From NCBI GenBank assembly GCA_026874595.1, contig CM049310.1:5456001-5520000 (forward strand): DNA of 64,000 nt, in the 5' to 3' direction. This document shows positions 33,384-44,106 of this stretch, piece by piece (position 1 is the stretch's first letter; each line of letters begins with the position of its first letter). The stretch is from Sipunculus nudus. Its lineage: Eukaryota; Annelida; Sipuncula; Golfingiida; Sipunculidae. The notes under the pieces were generated by a model. That model saw only the letters and a list, made by a program, of their open reading frames with translations. It was not told where the DNA came from and did no database searches. Position numbers and translations under genes: made by a program.

Positions 33384-34056
33384 CGACGACATGCACATGG
33401 GGTATTTGCATGTTGTTGGATAGTCTCTCCTTTCCGTCTGTTCACTGTACACGTATACATTCCACCGTCTTTCAGCTGAGCGGGTGACAGTGTCAGCTGA
33501 CCCCATCCCCATGATTTTATTCTCTTGAGAAAAGTAGAGGACCCACGGAGTGAAGGATTTCCCATGTATGTGGACTGCTGATAAAATAAAATTACTGTCG
33601 AATCATTTTTTCTCTTCTTTTCATATCTAATCGACATAATATTCTGTTTCTCTGTCACAGGACAGTTTAGCCAAATTGTACCTCCAGGCGTCACCACCTG
33701 TGACTGTGACAAAGAAGCTGATGGAATTTCATTTGAATGTACTGAAACAGGAATGTGGTAAAATATCCTTCTCATGATATTGAAGAGTAAAATACGGTTT
33801 AAAAGGCAGAAAAGTTAAAGTTAAAACTTTTAAACGGACATTTGCTTTTTTTAACGCTATATTGCATTTAGTAATTTTTTTTTATTTATTTGAGGAAAGG
33901 CTCTGATGATGACGGAGCCGGAAGTTGCTTGTTAAAAATGGGAAATGACAGAGACGTTAGTTATAAACAACAATCAGTTCATGAAAACGTACCTGTCTTC
34001 CAACTATATCTCAAGACGATTATCCAGAATAAAACAACCGTCAGAAATTCCGTCAT
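33384..34056 (-). CDS. Second Ig-domain gene: signal-peptide exon plus Ig exon (3' part not found)
   Basis: Exon 1 (34056-33993) encodes 21 residues with a hydrophobic core (FLTVVLFWIIVL) and ends at donor G|GTACGT in phase 1. Exon 2 starts at 33741 after acceptor CTGTTTCAG in the matching phase. It encodes a V-like Ig domain: VVTPGGTIWLNCPV with the first Cys, QLTLSPAQLKDGGMYTCTV with the second. Its left end is uncertain: CGTCG|GTATAT at 33384 is the best visible donor but gives phase 2. No membrane exon was recognised to the left. Exon plan and phase match Ig gene 1, but the Ig sequences are diverged. Immune or adhesion function is inferred from the fold only. Confidence 0.65.
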
Positions 34057-34674
34057 GCTCTAATATTTTACTCAGGACCGACCTGTTTTCCCACAGAACG
34101 AATCCTAGATCGGGCTGGCATACACACAGAGGAATAAATTCTGGCTGTATATAGCATGAAGTTCCTGGTCTGATATTTATTAGGATTTGTCAATAGTTAA
34201 TACTTTATTCTAAATATTTGTTGAATGATATATAATCCACTTTCTGATAGTATTCTCTACTTAAATCAACTTGTTAGCTTAAAGATAATGATAATTACGT
34301 CTGGCGGAATACTCAGCTGCACGTTTACATAAACCAGATAAAACTGGCAGCTGCCCATTAATATATACAGAATGTGCAGATAAGCATGCTAATTTCAGTT
34401 TCATATTGTTGATATATAATGATGTAACCTTTTGCACACATTCCTAAAACCACAAACCATCCAGGGGCACTATGTTTTATGAACTGCTGACTTCAGGCAA
34501 ACCTGGACCTCTTGAGTGACATTCCTATTTAAAATTTATATTCTGAATAAAACAACCTCAACCTTGTAAATTTGCAGTTTCGAGAATTTGAATTAACGTT
34601 TTACAAATGGGAACAATCTGTGTTTGATTGAAATGCTTAGTCTTAAATGCAATAACAGTTTGAATATAATCATC

Positions 34675-34910
34675 CTACCAAGAGAAACGAGCGCTGATAA
34701 TATCGTTAATAGTGCTCTCATACGTTGAGAAATGCCATAATGTGAGGAGTGTTACACGTACAGCTGACTGCTGGCGTTGCTTTATCAATGTTGATGCGTA
34801 CCTGATAATGAATGGACTATAGTCAGACGGGAAGTACACAACAACCGTTTCAGTGTCTGGGCACCAACATGCCACTTCATATGTATATCTGTAGGTCAAA
34901 ATTACCTCTA
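34675..34910 (-). other. Possible exon upstream of Ig gene 2, unassigned
   Basis: A minus-strand open stretch reads YEVACWCPDTETVVVYFPSD and is bounded by acceptor-like ACCTACAG near 34900 and a GTACGC donor near 34803. It may be an exon of a neighbouring gene. I recognise no family and the call is weak. Confidence 0.25.
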
Positions 34911-35061
34911 TAGAATAGAAAAAAAGTATAGTATTAGCAATATAGGTATGTCACCATAAGAACATTAAACTGACGGTGCATTCGTATTTAAATAGACATA
35001 GTAGAAGTCCTTGATGGATGTCAATGTAAGATCGGATCCTATCGTTTATGTGACCCGCTGT

Positions 35062-35082
35062 GGGGGGGGGGGGGGGGGGGGG
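35062..35082 (+). repeat. Poly-G tract, 21 nt
   Basis: Uninterrupted G run; a second run of 16 G lies at 35261-35276. Confidence 0.95.
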
Positions 35083-35689
35083 TTGGGAGTGATTGATGTG
35101 TAGCAAAAGACTCAGTCAGCACGCTGGAGCGCTATCTCGTGTCAAGACAAAGAACTATCACAGGTCTTTCATAGTAATATTATGCACATATATATTTGAA
35201 TTTTTTTTTCTAATTGAAACAAGATATACGTTCAGCAATACAAAACCATGATTTTTTTTTGGGGGGGGGGGGGGGGTTGACTCGCAGTGGGAGGAAAATC
35301 AGAGTTTGGACACACACACACACATATATATATATACATATGTGTATATATACACACACCTTTTATTGTCATTTCATATTTCAAATATATTACAATTAAT
35401 TATAAGGTTTAAAAAATAAGGCATTATGTTACCTGTATATATTAATTCTAAACCAAGTTTAGATATATAACATTTCATAGAAGGCCTAAACTCAGAAATG
35501 AAACCAAAGTTTTTAATTATTAATATATATTTTATTTTCAATATAAAACTATTTTTTCTGAGCATGGGGGGGGGGGGTTACATTGACAATCCCCCCTTGC
35601 TAAATAAATGGAGGTATATACCCCATCGCCCCTGTATTGACGCTCCTGTATTACCCTGTTGAAAATGAATTCAATATGCAGAGCAGGTT

Positions 35690-36166
35690 ACACACAATTG
35701 GATGTATTAGGAACTATCTGAATAATATTGTCACAAAGTCGCTTAAAAATGGACTAGTTACAATGTACATCTAGACTAGAATATTACAATGCTCTTTTGT
35801 ATGGGCTGTCTAGTTTTCAACCAATAAATAACAAAAAGATCAGAACACAGCCGCACGTATAGTCACAAAGCAGCCCGTCACTGTCACATAACACCTACTT
35901 TAGCAGACTGACACTGGCTCCCGGCACTATTATCGTATTCTTATCATGTCATGAATATTTAGTCATCAAAATATACAAGAGACGAGCTAGATCCCTTCAG
36001 TCAGAAAATTGCCGCCATGGTAAAACCATTGGAGACAGGTTTTTTAGATATAATGCACCAGAGCTATGGAATAAAATTCCTAGCCGCATAACAGATGCAA
36101 AAACATTTTCAAGTTTCAAAAAGCAATTTGCATTTATATTTAATCTATACTTTGAACCGATGTATT
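35690..36166 (+). pseudogene. LINE (CR1/jockey-like) reverse transcriptase C-terminal fragment
   Basis: Broken plus-strand frames give the typical end of a non-LTR reverse transcriptase: a piece resembling YCNALLYGL near 35780, a CHIT-like HW/LAP region near 35890-35930, then SENCRHGKTIGDRFFRYNAP, ELWNKIPSRI and TFSSFKKQFAF close to the stop at 36166. Stops and frameshifts interrupt it. It is a 5'-truncated dead copy. Confidence 0.8.
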
Positions 36167-36556
36167 AGCTGCAATGATTCACAGTTGTACACAAGTGAAT
36201 TTCATCAATTTTTTTCTCTCTTTTGCTCGCCGGAACGAAGTTCAGGGGATCTTATACCGTACCCCCGGCGTCCGCGTCTCCTTGTTTTTGAGTTGTCGCG
36301 CATGCGCATGGTCGGACCTTTGGACACTGGGTCTTATTATGGTAAACAGACAGGCGTGGCCTTTGAATCATGAATCACAGAATCATAACAAAGTGCCGGG
36401 ATGGTTTTGCTGGGAAACTTTTGTATGCAGCGAAATTGAACTAATACCATTGGATAATACATAAATTATTGTGAATGACCATGAACCTTTCGGCTAATCA
36501 TTCTTATATCATACAGGTGTCTGTCCTCAGGGGTCAGTAACCCGTTTTTTGCCAGC

Positions 36557-37260
36557 TGCCAGCCCCTGGTGTCCGCGTCTTGCTACCAATTTGTAAAACG
36601 AGAGCTGACTTGGTATGGAGCTGTAGAAAATTGTCAAGACTTGGGACCTGGTCAGCATCGAGAGTGTTGTGGAAAAACATACTCTCTTGAGAATCATTAA
36701 CCAGCTGACAGGTGTGTCAGAGTAAACGATTTGCATATAAAACAAGGAACCATTTCAATATTTAGATTCAATCAGTTGAATTTAATTTCATTCTATAAGT
36801 GTATGGACATGAAACGTTTTCTACCGAACGTGTGGGGAAGCTTATATGTAAACTGTGATAAAAAATGTGTAAGCTTATAATCTTTTCAATTGCCTGTTCA
36901 GGTTAAGAAATATAGTTTATTCGCTTATGAACCGTCTAATGGAATACAAACTACACCAATATAGATACGCTCACATACGTGTTACCTCAGGATCGGAGGA
37001 GGGGTACTGGGTGGAGAAGGGGGTTTGGACTGGTGGAAACGATCTCCAGGACGAGGGAGACTGGTCGATGGGCAGCATCCGGTCACAAAATCTTTGTTAA
37101 TGGCTGGTACCCTGAGTAACCAGATAACATGAAATATCTAAGCCGCGATGAGGACTGCGCTCTGTGGCTATATTGGAGCAAATTGTGGGGATGGCATGAC
37201 TTCAAATGCAAGGAGAAAGGCCACGGAGCCATCTGTGAAGTAAAGGCCGTGCCAGATTAC
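36557..37260 (+). pseudogene. C-type lectin domain gene remnant
   Basis: Two plus-strand blocks read as one C-type lectin-like domain. Block 1 (36557-36715) has SCYQFVKRELTWYGAVENC and then, one frame over, DLVSIESVVEKHTLLRIINQ. Block 2 (about 36990-37260) has EEGYWVEKGVWTGGNDLQDE and then, after another shift and a TAA where a Gly/Glu is expected (WYPE-stop-PDN), RDEDCALWLYWS and FKCKEKGHGAICEV. The conserved Cys residues and WIGL/WND-like positions can be followed, but two frameshifts and a stop break the frame. A functional gene is unlikely unless these are assembly errors. Confidence 0.8.
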
Positions 37261-37463
37261 GAGCATTAAACATATACAGTGATGTTGCATTGTCATGACA
37301 GTTTCTAATCTACAAAACATTCCTATAGATATATGTAAATACGTCTACATGCTTTATGCGTTTAACGTGACCGAGGCCCTTCAAGGGATCATCAACACAC
37401 ACAATGTAATTCTGGTAATAAAATATATGGGAAACATGGTTTTATATAAACTTATCTATTCCT

Positions 37464-37808
37464 TTATATATTTCTTATTGATTCACAAATTATCTTTAGG
37501 AATGTTATTCCTCTGCCCTGTGTAACAGACTGTTCACTTGTCACGGATGTGACGTTGTATTGTCCATTAATATTAAATAGTTTTGCCAGTTTTGAGTGTA
37601 CTGAAGGGCCATCTGTCGTTTGATGAAACAGGTCTTCAACTGCAAAATAACGAACAGGTAGGATAAACTTGTACGTATTATTGTGGAGCAAGTGCAGATT
37701 CACACGGTTAGGTCGATCGGAATAATTACTTTTACTTTCAAAGTTAGTGCTACTGATTCTCATGAACTCAGCGGAAGTTACATACGCAGACCCCCCGCGA
37801 CCCTGCAA
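37464..37808 (-). other. Unassigned open stretch
   Basis: A 115-codon minus-strand open frame with several N-glycosylation-like sites (NNT, NVT) and balanced composition. No domain is recognised. An acceptor-like TTATTTTGCAG lies inside it near 37640. It could be an exon of an extracellular protein or chance. Confidence 0.2.
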
Positions 37809-38011
37809 ATCAACACTCCGGCGGCGGCAATCAGCCAGAGAAGATTATACACAGCACGTAGTCTACTGTATATTTTATTGTAGATTCTTCATGTACAGGT
37901 TCAATACTCTGTAAAACAGCTGTGTGGCGTTTTTTTCACCCTTAGGCTAACTTTCTTTGTATGGTCATGAACATCGTGTAATGTCTCATATGGAAGTGCG
38001 ACGTCATCAGA

Positions 38012-38365
38012 CAGAGGGACCGCTACTGCTCACCGGTAGATGGCGTTTCTTGTTTTTAATCCGTCACGATTTTGCCGAGGAGACCCTTCTTTCCGGTGTG
38101 TATTGCCTCACCTGTCCATCCGGTTTGCCTGTCCGCTTCTCCAGCCATCACGGTAATACTGTCTCAGTTGATTACAAGGTTTTCTTAGCTAGTTGTCCAC
38201 CAACGCCAATTTGACCAGGATGAGAGCAGATGCCCTAAGCTGTGATCTTGAGCAGGCCACGTTCCCTGTCTCTGATGGATTTCTGGTGTTCCGCAACCCT
38301 CCTGAGCAACTTCCTACTCTTCGCGTCGAAACGCCATCTACCGGCGAGCAGCAGAGGTCCCCCAG
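38012..38365. mobile_element. TIR element, hAT-like ends, ~354 bp
   Basis: About 40 bp inverted termini: left CAGAGGGACCGCTACTGCTC then ACCGGTAGATGGCGTTTC; right the complement with a few changes, sharing a perfect 17 bp core CCGGTAGATGGCGTTTC. The CAGAGGG start resembles hAT ends, but the 8 bp flanks (tcatcaga / tatgatta) do not match, so the class is uncertain. Confidence 0.6.
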
Positions 38366-38731
38366 TATGATTATAAGTGGACAAAACTGTCACAACAAAA
38401 AGTAAGTGGCTCTGCGTAGGAAACCGTGAGTGTGTATAACACCAGCCTCATGCAACTGTTTAGAGTTTATGTGGAAGTGCACGGCAATATTTCATATATT
38501 CTTCCTTTTCGTTTCTGTTTAAGTATGGAATCATAATGTGAAAATCCTATAATAAAAATATGTATAAGACGTGTGTATATAAACAAATCTTAATTCCAAT
38601 AAAACATGATAAGTATCTAATGTAAAATTAGCAATGTTGATTTAATTTAATTGGTCGACATATACCACTAATGACTACTCCTCTATCCACGGATTGAGCT
38701 TGGTCCGAACATGAGTATCCGTATTACAAAA

Positions 38732-39720
38732 AAAGTGACCAATGGGTCATGACGCTCAGCTGAATTTGAAATACAGGTGATGCATGTATTAATTATTGAT
38801 GTTCAGATCTGTTGAAAAAAATTGTTAAGGAACCTTGAACAATGGGTAGAATGACTCCAGAGTTCTTAGAATAATATTTTTTGCCAAGAATCATATAAAA
38901 AAATAGGTAACAGCAACCTTTTTAAGGTTTCCAAGAAGATTTTGCTAGGAACTCCCCAGATGCTACGTTAGAAGTTTCTATACGTCAACCTTCTATGACT
39001 TGTGTCCATCTGACTTATAGGGTACTCAAATCACGTTATACATAGCTCCGGAATATAGGTAACAATGACCTAACTTTGAATGTCAAAGGAGACATTACAC
39101 TGACCTCCCTTTTCATTTAGAAAGAGATTTCCAGATGGAAATTTTTTTTATTTTTTTTTCCCAACAGTTAAGAATTGTGACCTGTCTGATGAAAATCGGG
39201 GTTTTATGCTCAAAGCTTACATAATATACAAAAGGTACATAATACAGTGACCTAAATTCAGGATTCAAAATGTAATAGTAGAAGGTTCTAGGTCTAACAG
39301 TAAAGTTTTGTGCCCCACCTGACTATCTGGGGGGGGTCTCCATATATTGGGCAGACGCTTGCAGTATACGGGTCACCATGACCTAGTTTCAGGTTTCCAA
39401 GGAAATTTGGCCAGTACCTCCTTGGATATTTGTGTTATAAGATTCTAGGCCTAATGGTTACAGGGAGCTCAAATCATGTATTTTCCGGAGTTCGCAGATT
39501 ATAAGTCAAGGTGACTTAATTTTGTGTTTCCGAGGACATTTATCAAGGACCTCCCTGAATGTCACCTGAGATGATTCTAGGCCAAATAGACACAATTTGT
39601 GCCCCGCCTGACGCTCAGGGTGCTCAAAATTATGTTTTCGGTCAGTAGTTTGTAGAAAATAGGTCACCATGACACCTTCCAGGTTTGAAATTGAAGACCA
39701 ACGTCAAGGTCACCAGTTTT
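38732..39720 (+). repeat. Dispersed element with diverged ~150 bp tandem core
   Basis: It opens with 'gtgaccaatgggtcatgacgctcagctga', the start shared by copies at 41690 and 50130. The core has about six diverged units marked by 'ggt(a/c)ac..tgacct' followed by 'tttccaaggagat' (38906, 39058, 39234, 39371, 39505, 39661). Tandem-core elements of this style are known in bivalves (pearl/HINE class); membership is inferred. Confidence 0.55.
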
Positions 39721-40723
39721 CAATCTCCTCAAATAACTTTAGTTATAATAAGTTAGTGTAGCAAAAATGAGGGGGGGGGGGTGTGAAATAAGGTTATTAA
39801 AGTACAAATAACCAATTATTTGTGACCTTCCACTCACACGTTGTGAGAAATAGCAGCCAATCAGTCAGTTTGCGCTGGATAAAGTAAAATCTGATTAGCT
39901 CTGCGTTTTAACAAATCTGCAGAACTGGTAGAAGAAATTTGATTGGCTTAGCGAGCGTGTAAACAAACATAGCTATTCGGGGCAAGCTCGTGCGGCACGC
40001 AATATAGGAAATATGCAGACAGTGGGGGATAACTGACCTCAGTCAGTACACAGACTGTGTTGAAAGCTGACGATTTCATCGTGTGTATTCCCATGGGGGT
40101 GAAAAAAGTCTGTGCTACCAAGCGCTTTCCATAGCAGTGTAAAGTGACTGGTACATCGAAGAACATCCGTTTGTGCTGTTGATACTGCAATGTGTTCGGT
40201 TATATATAACGCAGGGGGAATTCCACAGAGACAGCCCCGTCTGCTGGCCAAACCTGACCGGCAACCGCGGTTAAATGCAGCGGGTAGTGTAGCGAATAGT
40301 TGAGCGTAGCGTAGCTGCTGCTTATGGATCGTATACCATACCATACAATTAGAAACAAAAACTGCCTACACCGAACATATACAGAAATGAATGTCCTAAA
40401 GCAACCCATGATTATCGCAAGAACCAAACTAAAAACACACTGATAACTTGCAAATAAAGTAAATATATTTAATTCAGTAAAATAAGTATACATAAAATGA
40501 TTTTGGTCAACTGACCAAACATAAAAATAAGCATTACGATTCCTAGTATATGCAGGATATCAGCACACTAATGTATGTAGTTATGATAAAATACTAGGAA
40601 GAAAAAAAAAATCTATATCATAGAATTAATAATACATGAATGGCAATAATCGTGCATTTAAAATGTCAATTAGCGTAAATGCCAAAATGTTCAGGACCGA
40701 GTATTTGACTTTGCTGCGTTCCA
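39721..40723. other. Region downstream of the LPMO gene, nothing recognised
   Basis: Contains an 11-G run (39771-39781) and some GC-richer sequence, with short open stretches on the minus strand (39948-40493) that match nothing I know. Any polyadenylation signal of the LPMO gene would fall here. Confidence 0.35.
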
Positions 40724-43700
40724 TCAATCAGCGCATGCGCAATGGGTTCTGGGACAAAACCCCATGGCGCAGTTACTCGCGCACCAGAGGTCACTTCCGG
40801 GAACTTTTGCGAAGGGATCCACTGGTTTGCAGTCTTCAGGTTCAGATGCTGTACCACAAACACAGTGGGAACTCGGGCAGAATCCAGCGTTACAGTTAGC
40901 GACACACCAGGCATCACCGTTAATCCGCTCAAACCAAGGCCTTGCCCGACAAAACGGTTTGATAGTAACTTCCGGTTCCGTCGTCACATCATTCGGTGTA
41001 ACTCCTTGTGTGACTGTTAAGACCTCTGACTCCGTGACTTCCGTTTCCGCCCGTGGAGATGCAACATCTTGTGTGGTTTTCACGCTCACGGACTCTGTGG
41101 TGACTTCCCTTTGCGGCTCAAGTGTTGTAAAGTCAAGACTCTGAGAGGTTGAAATCTCAGTGTTTGTTTGCGCTTGAGTCACTGGTAGGGTTTTTCCAAT
41201 ACGAGGTTCAATTGCAATATCAGAACACCCGTAAAACTGTTCCTGCGGTCCACAGCCGATACAACTCGTCCCGTTCGGATTAGTTCCCCAGTTGTTACCT
41301 GAAATGAATGAAAAGTCATTTTAGGAGGAGGTCATTATTAGAATGCTCAACAGAGGGCGCTAGTTTTAAAAATAAAAACTTAATATTTATATGAGTTATG
41401 AAATAGCATTGCCGTTTACCGCCTGAGTTTTTGAATGAAAAATGAAATGATAGGTTTTTATTAACATATATTGTAGTTTTCATTATATAAAGAAAAACCA
41501 TGTGATTGCAATAGATATATATTGAAAATATCATAAGAATAGGACTAGAAGCACAAGGAATGTTCGTCTGGCGAGTTCTGTGCATTAATCTGACGTCAGA
41601 GAGCTAGAATAAACTTGAGCAATAGCAGCAGGGACATGCTTTTTAAACGGTAAAATTATGTTAGCTAAGTCCGATCCTTTATTTAAACAAGTGACCTAGG
41701 GTTCATGACGCTCAGCTGACTAGGAAGACATTCACAAAAGGAATTTTATCATCTGTATGCCAAATTTTGTAGATGATATCCCCATTCAACTGAAGCATAG
41801 CTTAGAGGAGATAAGCAACAGAGACCTAATTTCAGGTTTCCAAAGAGAATTTTCATGGACTTCCCTGCATGTTAAATAAGAAGATTCTATAGGTTGAATG
41901 GTAACGATTTGTAAACTGTTAACGGACGACTGCATCTATGAAGGTCTCAAAAATTGAGAAAAAATGCGCAAAAATTCGAAAATAAATCCAGGTTGCGCCA
42001 CCAGTCTTCAGAAACTGATGAAACAGTCCATGAGGAATATGCATGCGAAGAATCATGGTGAAATGTATCAGTTGTTCAGATATTGGAGTTTTTGTAACAC
42101 ATTTTTAATTATTCTTGGGGGGGGGAGTACTACTGATCCCATAGCTTTGAAGATAATGGTAACAGAAACTCAATTTCAGGTTTCCAAGGAGATTTTTCAT
42201 GGACCTCCCTTGATGTTAAGTTAGAATATTCTAGGTCCAATGGTTACGATTCCTGCCCTGTTAACAGACAAAAACACCTTTGAAGGGCTAAAAAATAATT
42301 TTAAAAAATTAGAAAAATTTGGAATAATCCAGGTAGCGCCACCAGTCTGCAGTAACTGATGGAACAATCCATGACCAATATGCATGCAAAGAATCATGGT
42401 GATCAATGCATTAGTTGTTCAGATATTTGAGCCTTTGTATCAAATTTTTAATTATTCAGATACCTCCCAGGATTTAAAGTTAGAAGATTCAAGGTCCAGT
42501 GGTTACGATTTCCCTGTTAACGGACGTACGGACATACAGACGGACAGACGGTCGGCGGACAAAGAGTGTTCGCTGTAGCTAAAAATGATGTTTGAAATAT
42601 GAGTGGATGCATATCTGTAAAAAAAAAGTTTTTATTACATACCACAGTGCCATTTCCATTGTAAAACACAGTTCGTGCAAGAGACACCAGAGGGCAGCTT
42701 CACCCTCATTTCAGACCAGGTTGGCAAAGTTGATCTTAGGTAGTAGCGGGTGCCATGACCTTGGATCTCTAGCAGATGTTTATCCAGACAGTCATGTGTG
42801 ATTGGGACGCTAGGATCCTCGTTTTCACACAGACGGAACTCGTACCATCCTTTGTGAGAAGCTGTGATTTCAACCTTGACATCGATAGTGGAACCCTCTT
42901 TATACCGGCGTGTGGTTATACCATTTGCGTATTTTCCGCCAGCCTCATTTGGACGAGGACCTTGCCAGGGGTCACCACATACACCGCACTTCCCGCCTTG
43001 TCTGTTCCATTGATTCTGGAAAGAGAGGATGCAATCCCTAAAATTACCATGCAGTTTGCGAAATTGTATAATTTGTGCATTTTGTTGAAATTGAACTACA
43101 CGTTTAATAAAAAACATTCTACATTTAACAGTAGCTACGATGGGAATGTCACCGTGGATTTAGAATATTTTGTTGGCCTGTAATTTTGTTTTTTTTTTCT
43201 CGGGAATTTCCTTGTGTTACTTCTTTCTAGAGGTTAAATTAACATATCACAGTAAATAACTTCTATATACAATCTTTATGTTTGTTATATGTAGTAATTC
43301 AATAAATTAGATCGTATCCATGTTGGTCGTGCTTATCGGGAAATGTTCCGAATTTATTATATCTGCCTTACTTCATTTTCCAAAATGTATTTCTTGAATG
43401 GATATTTTGTCATTCTGTAATGATTTTTATGTTGTTTTATTCCTGGAATATTCTAGTACACCAGCTGAGAAATTAAATACACTTAAAGTGAATGACATGG
43501 AAATGTTTCCATGTGAACATCTCAAAATTAATATATGTGACATTCAATCACTTCACGCTCATTACAATACTGTTTGCTTATAGATATTTTCCGTTTGATT
43601 GGTTGAAAATTCTAGACAGTTAATATTCAAGGTATTTTACTCCACAGATTAGTTATAACAGGGAATTTCGTAGCAGGAAACCTGGTTAGGGTTTTCATTA

Positions 43701-44106
43701 TTTGTCTTCTATTCATGGACTCTTTATCCTGGCGCTAGATTGTAAGGGTGGGTCTTTACTGCTTCAACAAAACTTGTAATTCTTTTGTATTTTTTTTTTT
43801 TTTTTGTTTAAACATATTTATTTAACCAAGATTACAAACTAAAAAAATACGTTCAACACTCTTTGCTCCCTACATTTGGTACTAAAATATTAGATGATTA
43901 TAACTTACGTTAAATCCACCACAGTTGAGTTCGTTGTCGTTATAGTTCGGTGGAGTGAGGAATCCGTCTCTCCACATGCTGGACCTGGAGGGTGGCTCCC
44001 TCAGGCGGCCATGTCCCCAAACACCAGAGAACAGTAAGCTTACTGTTACACACAGTACCAACTGACAAAGGTACAACTCGCATCTCCGCTGTGATTGTAT
44101 TATCAT
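40724..44106 (-). CDS. AA15-family lytic polysaccharide monooxygenase (chitin/cellulose-active type)
   Basis: Three exons: 44106-43909, 43015-42643, 41298-40724 (198+373+575 nt, 381 codons), joined in phases 0 and 1 with good GT..AG sites. The ATG at 44106 gives a ~29-residue signal peptide. Cleavage after GVWG exposes HGRLREPPSRSSMW, so the copper-binding N-terminal His is present. Exon 2 carries GGKCGVCGDPWQGPRPNEAG and the second His in ITASHKGWYEF. Exon 3 starts CIGCGPQEQFYGCSDIAI, then a ~90-residue Ser/Thr/Val-rich linker, then two Cys modules with WC..NC..GFCP..HC.C, probably substrate-binding. LPMOs are secreted copper enzymes that cleave crystalline polysaccharides oxidatively. Intron 2 contains a dispersed repeat. 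An acceptor-like CTGTAG at 44129 suggests a 5' noncoding exon. No lesion seen. Confidence 0.9.
41690..42580 (+). repeat. Dispersed tandem-core element in intron 2 of the LPMO gene
   Basis: Starts 'gtgacctagggttcatgacgctcagctga'. It holds two diverged ~350 bp units, each with 'ttcaggtttccaa', 'tggacctccct', 'gcgccaccagtct' and 'atgcatgcaaagaatcatggtga', and ends with a 'cggacagacgg' tract and 'tagctaaaa'. Same family as 38732 and 50130. Confidence 0.65.

Noticed and set aside
40742-41144. Plus-strand open frames over the LPMO last exon
   Set aside because: They are shadows of the minus-strand exon, which has splice sites, correct phase and recognisable domains.
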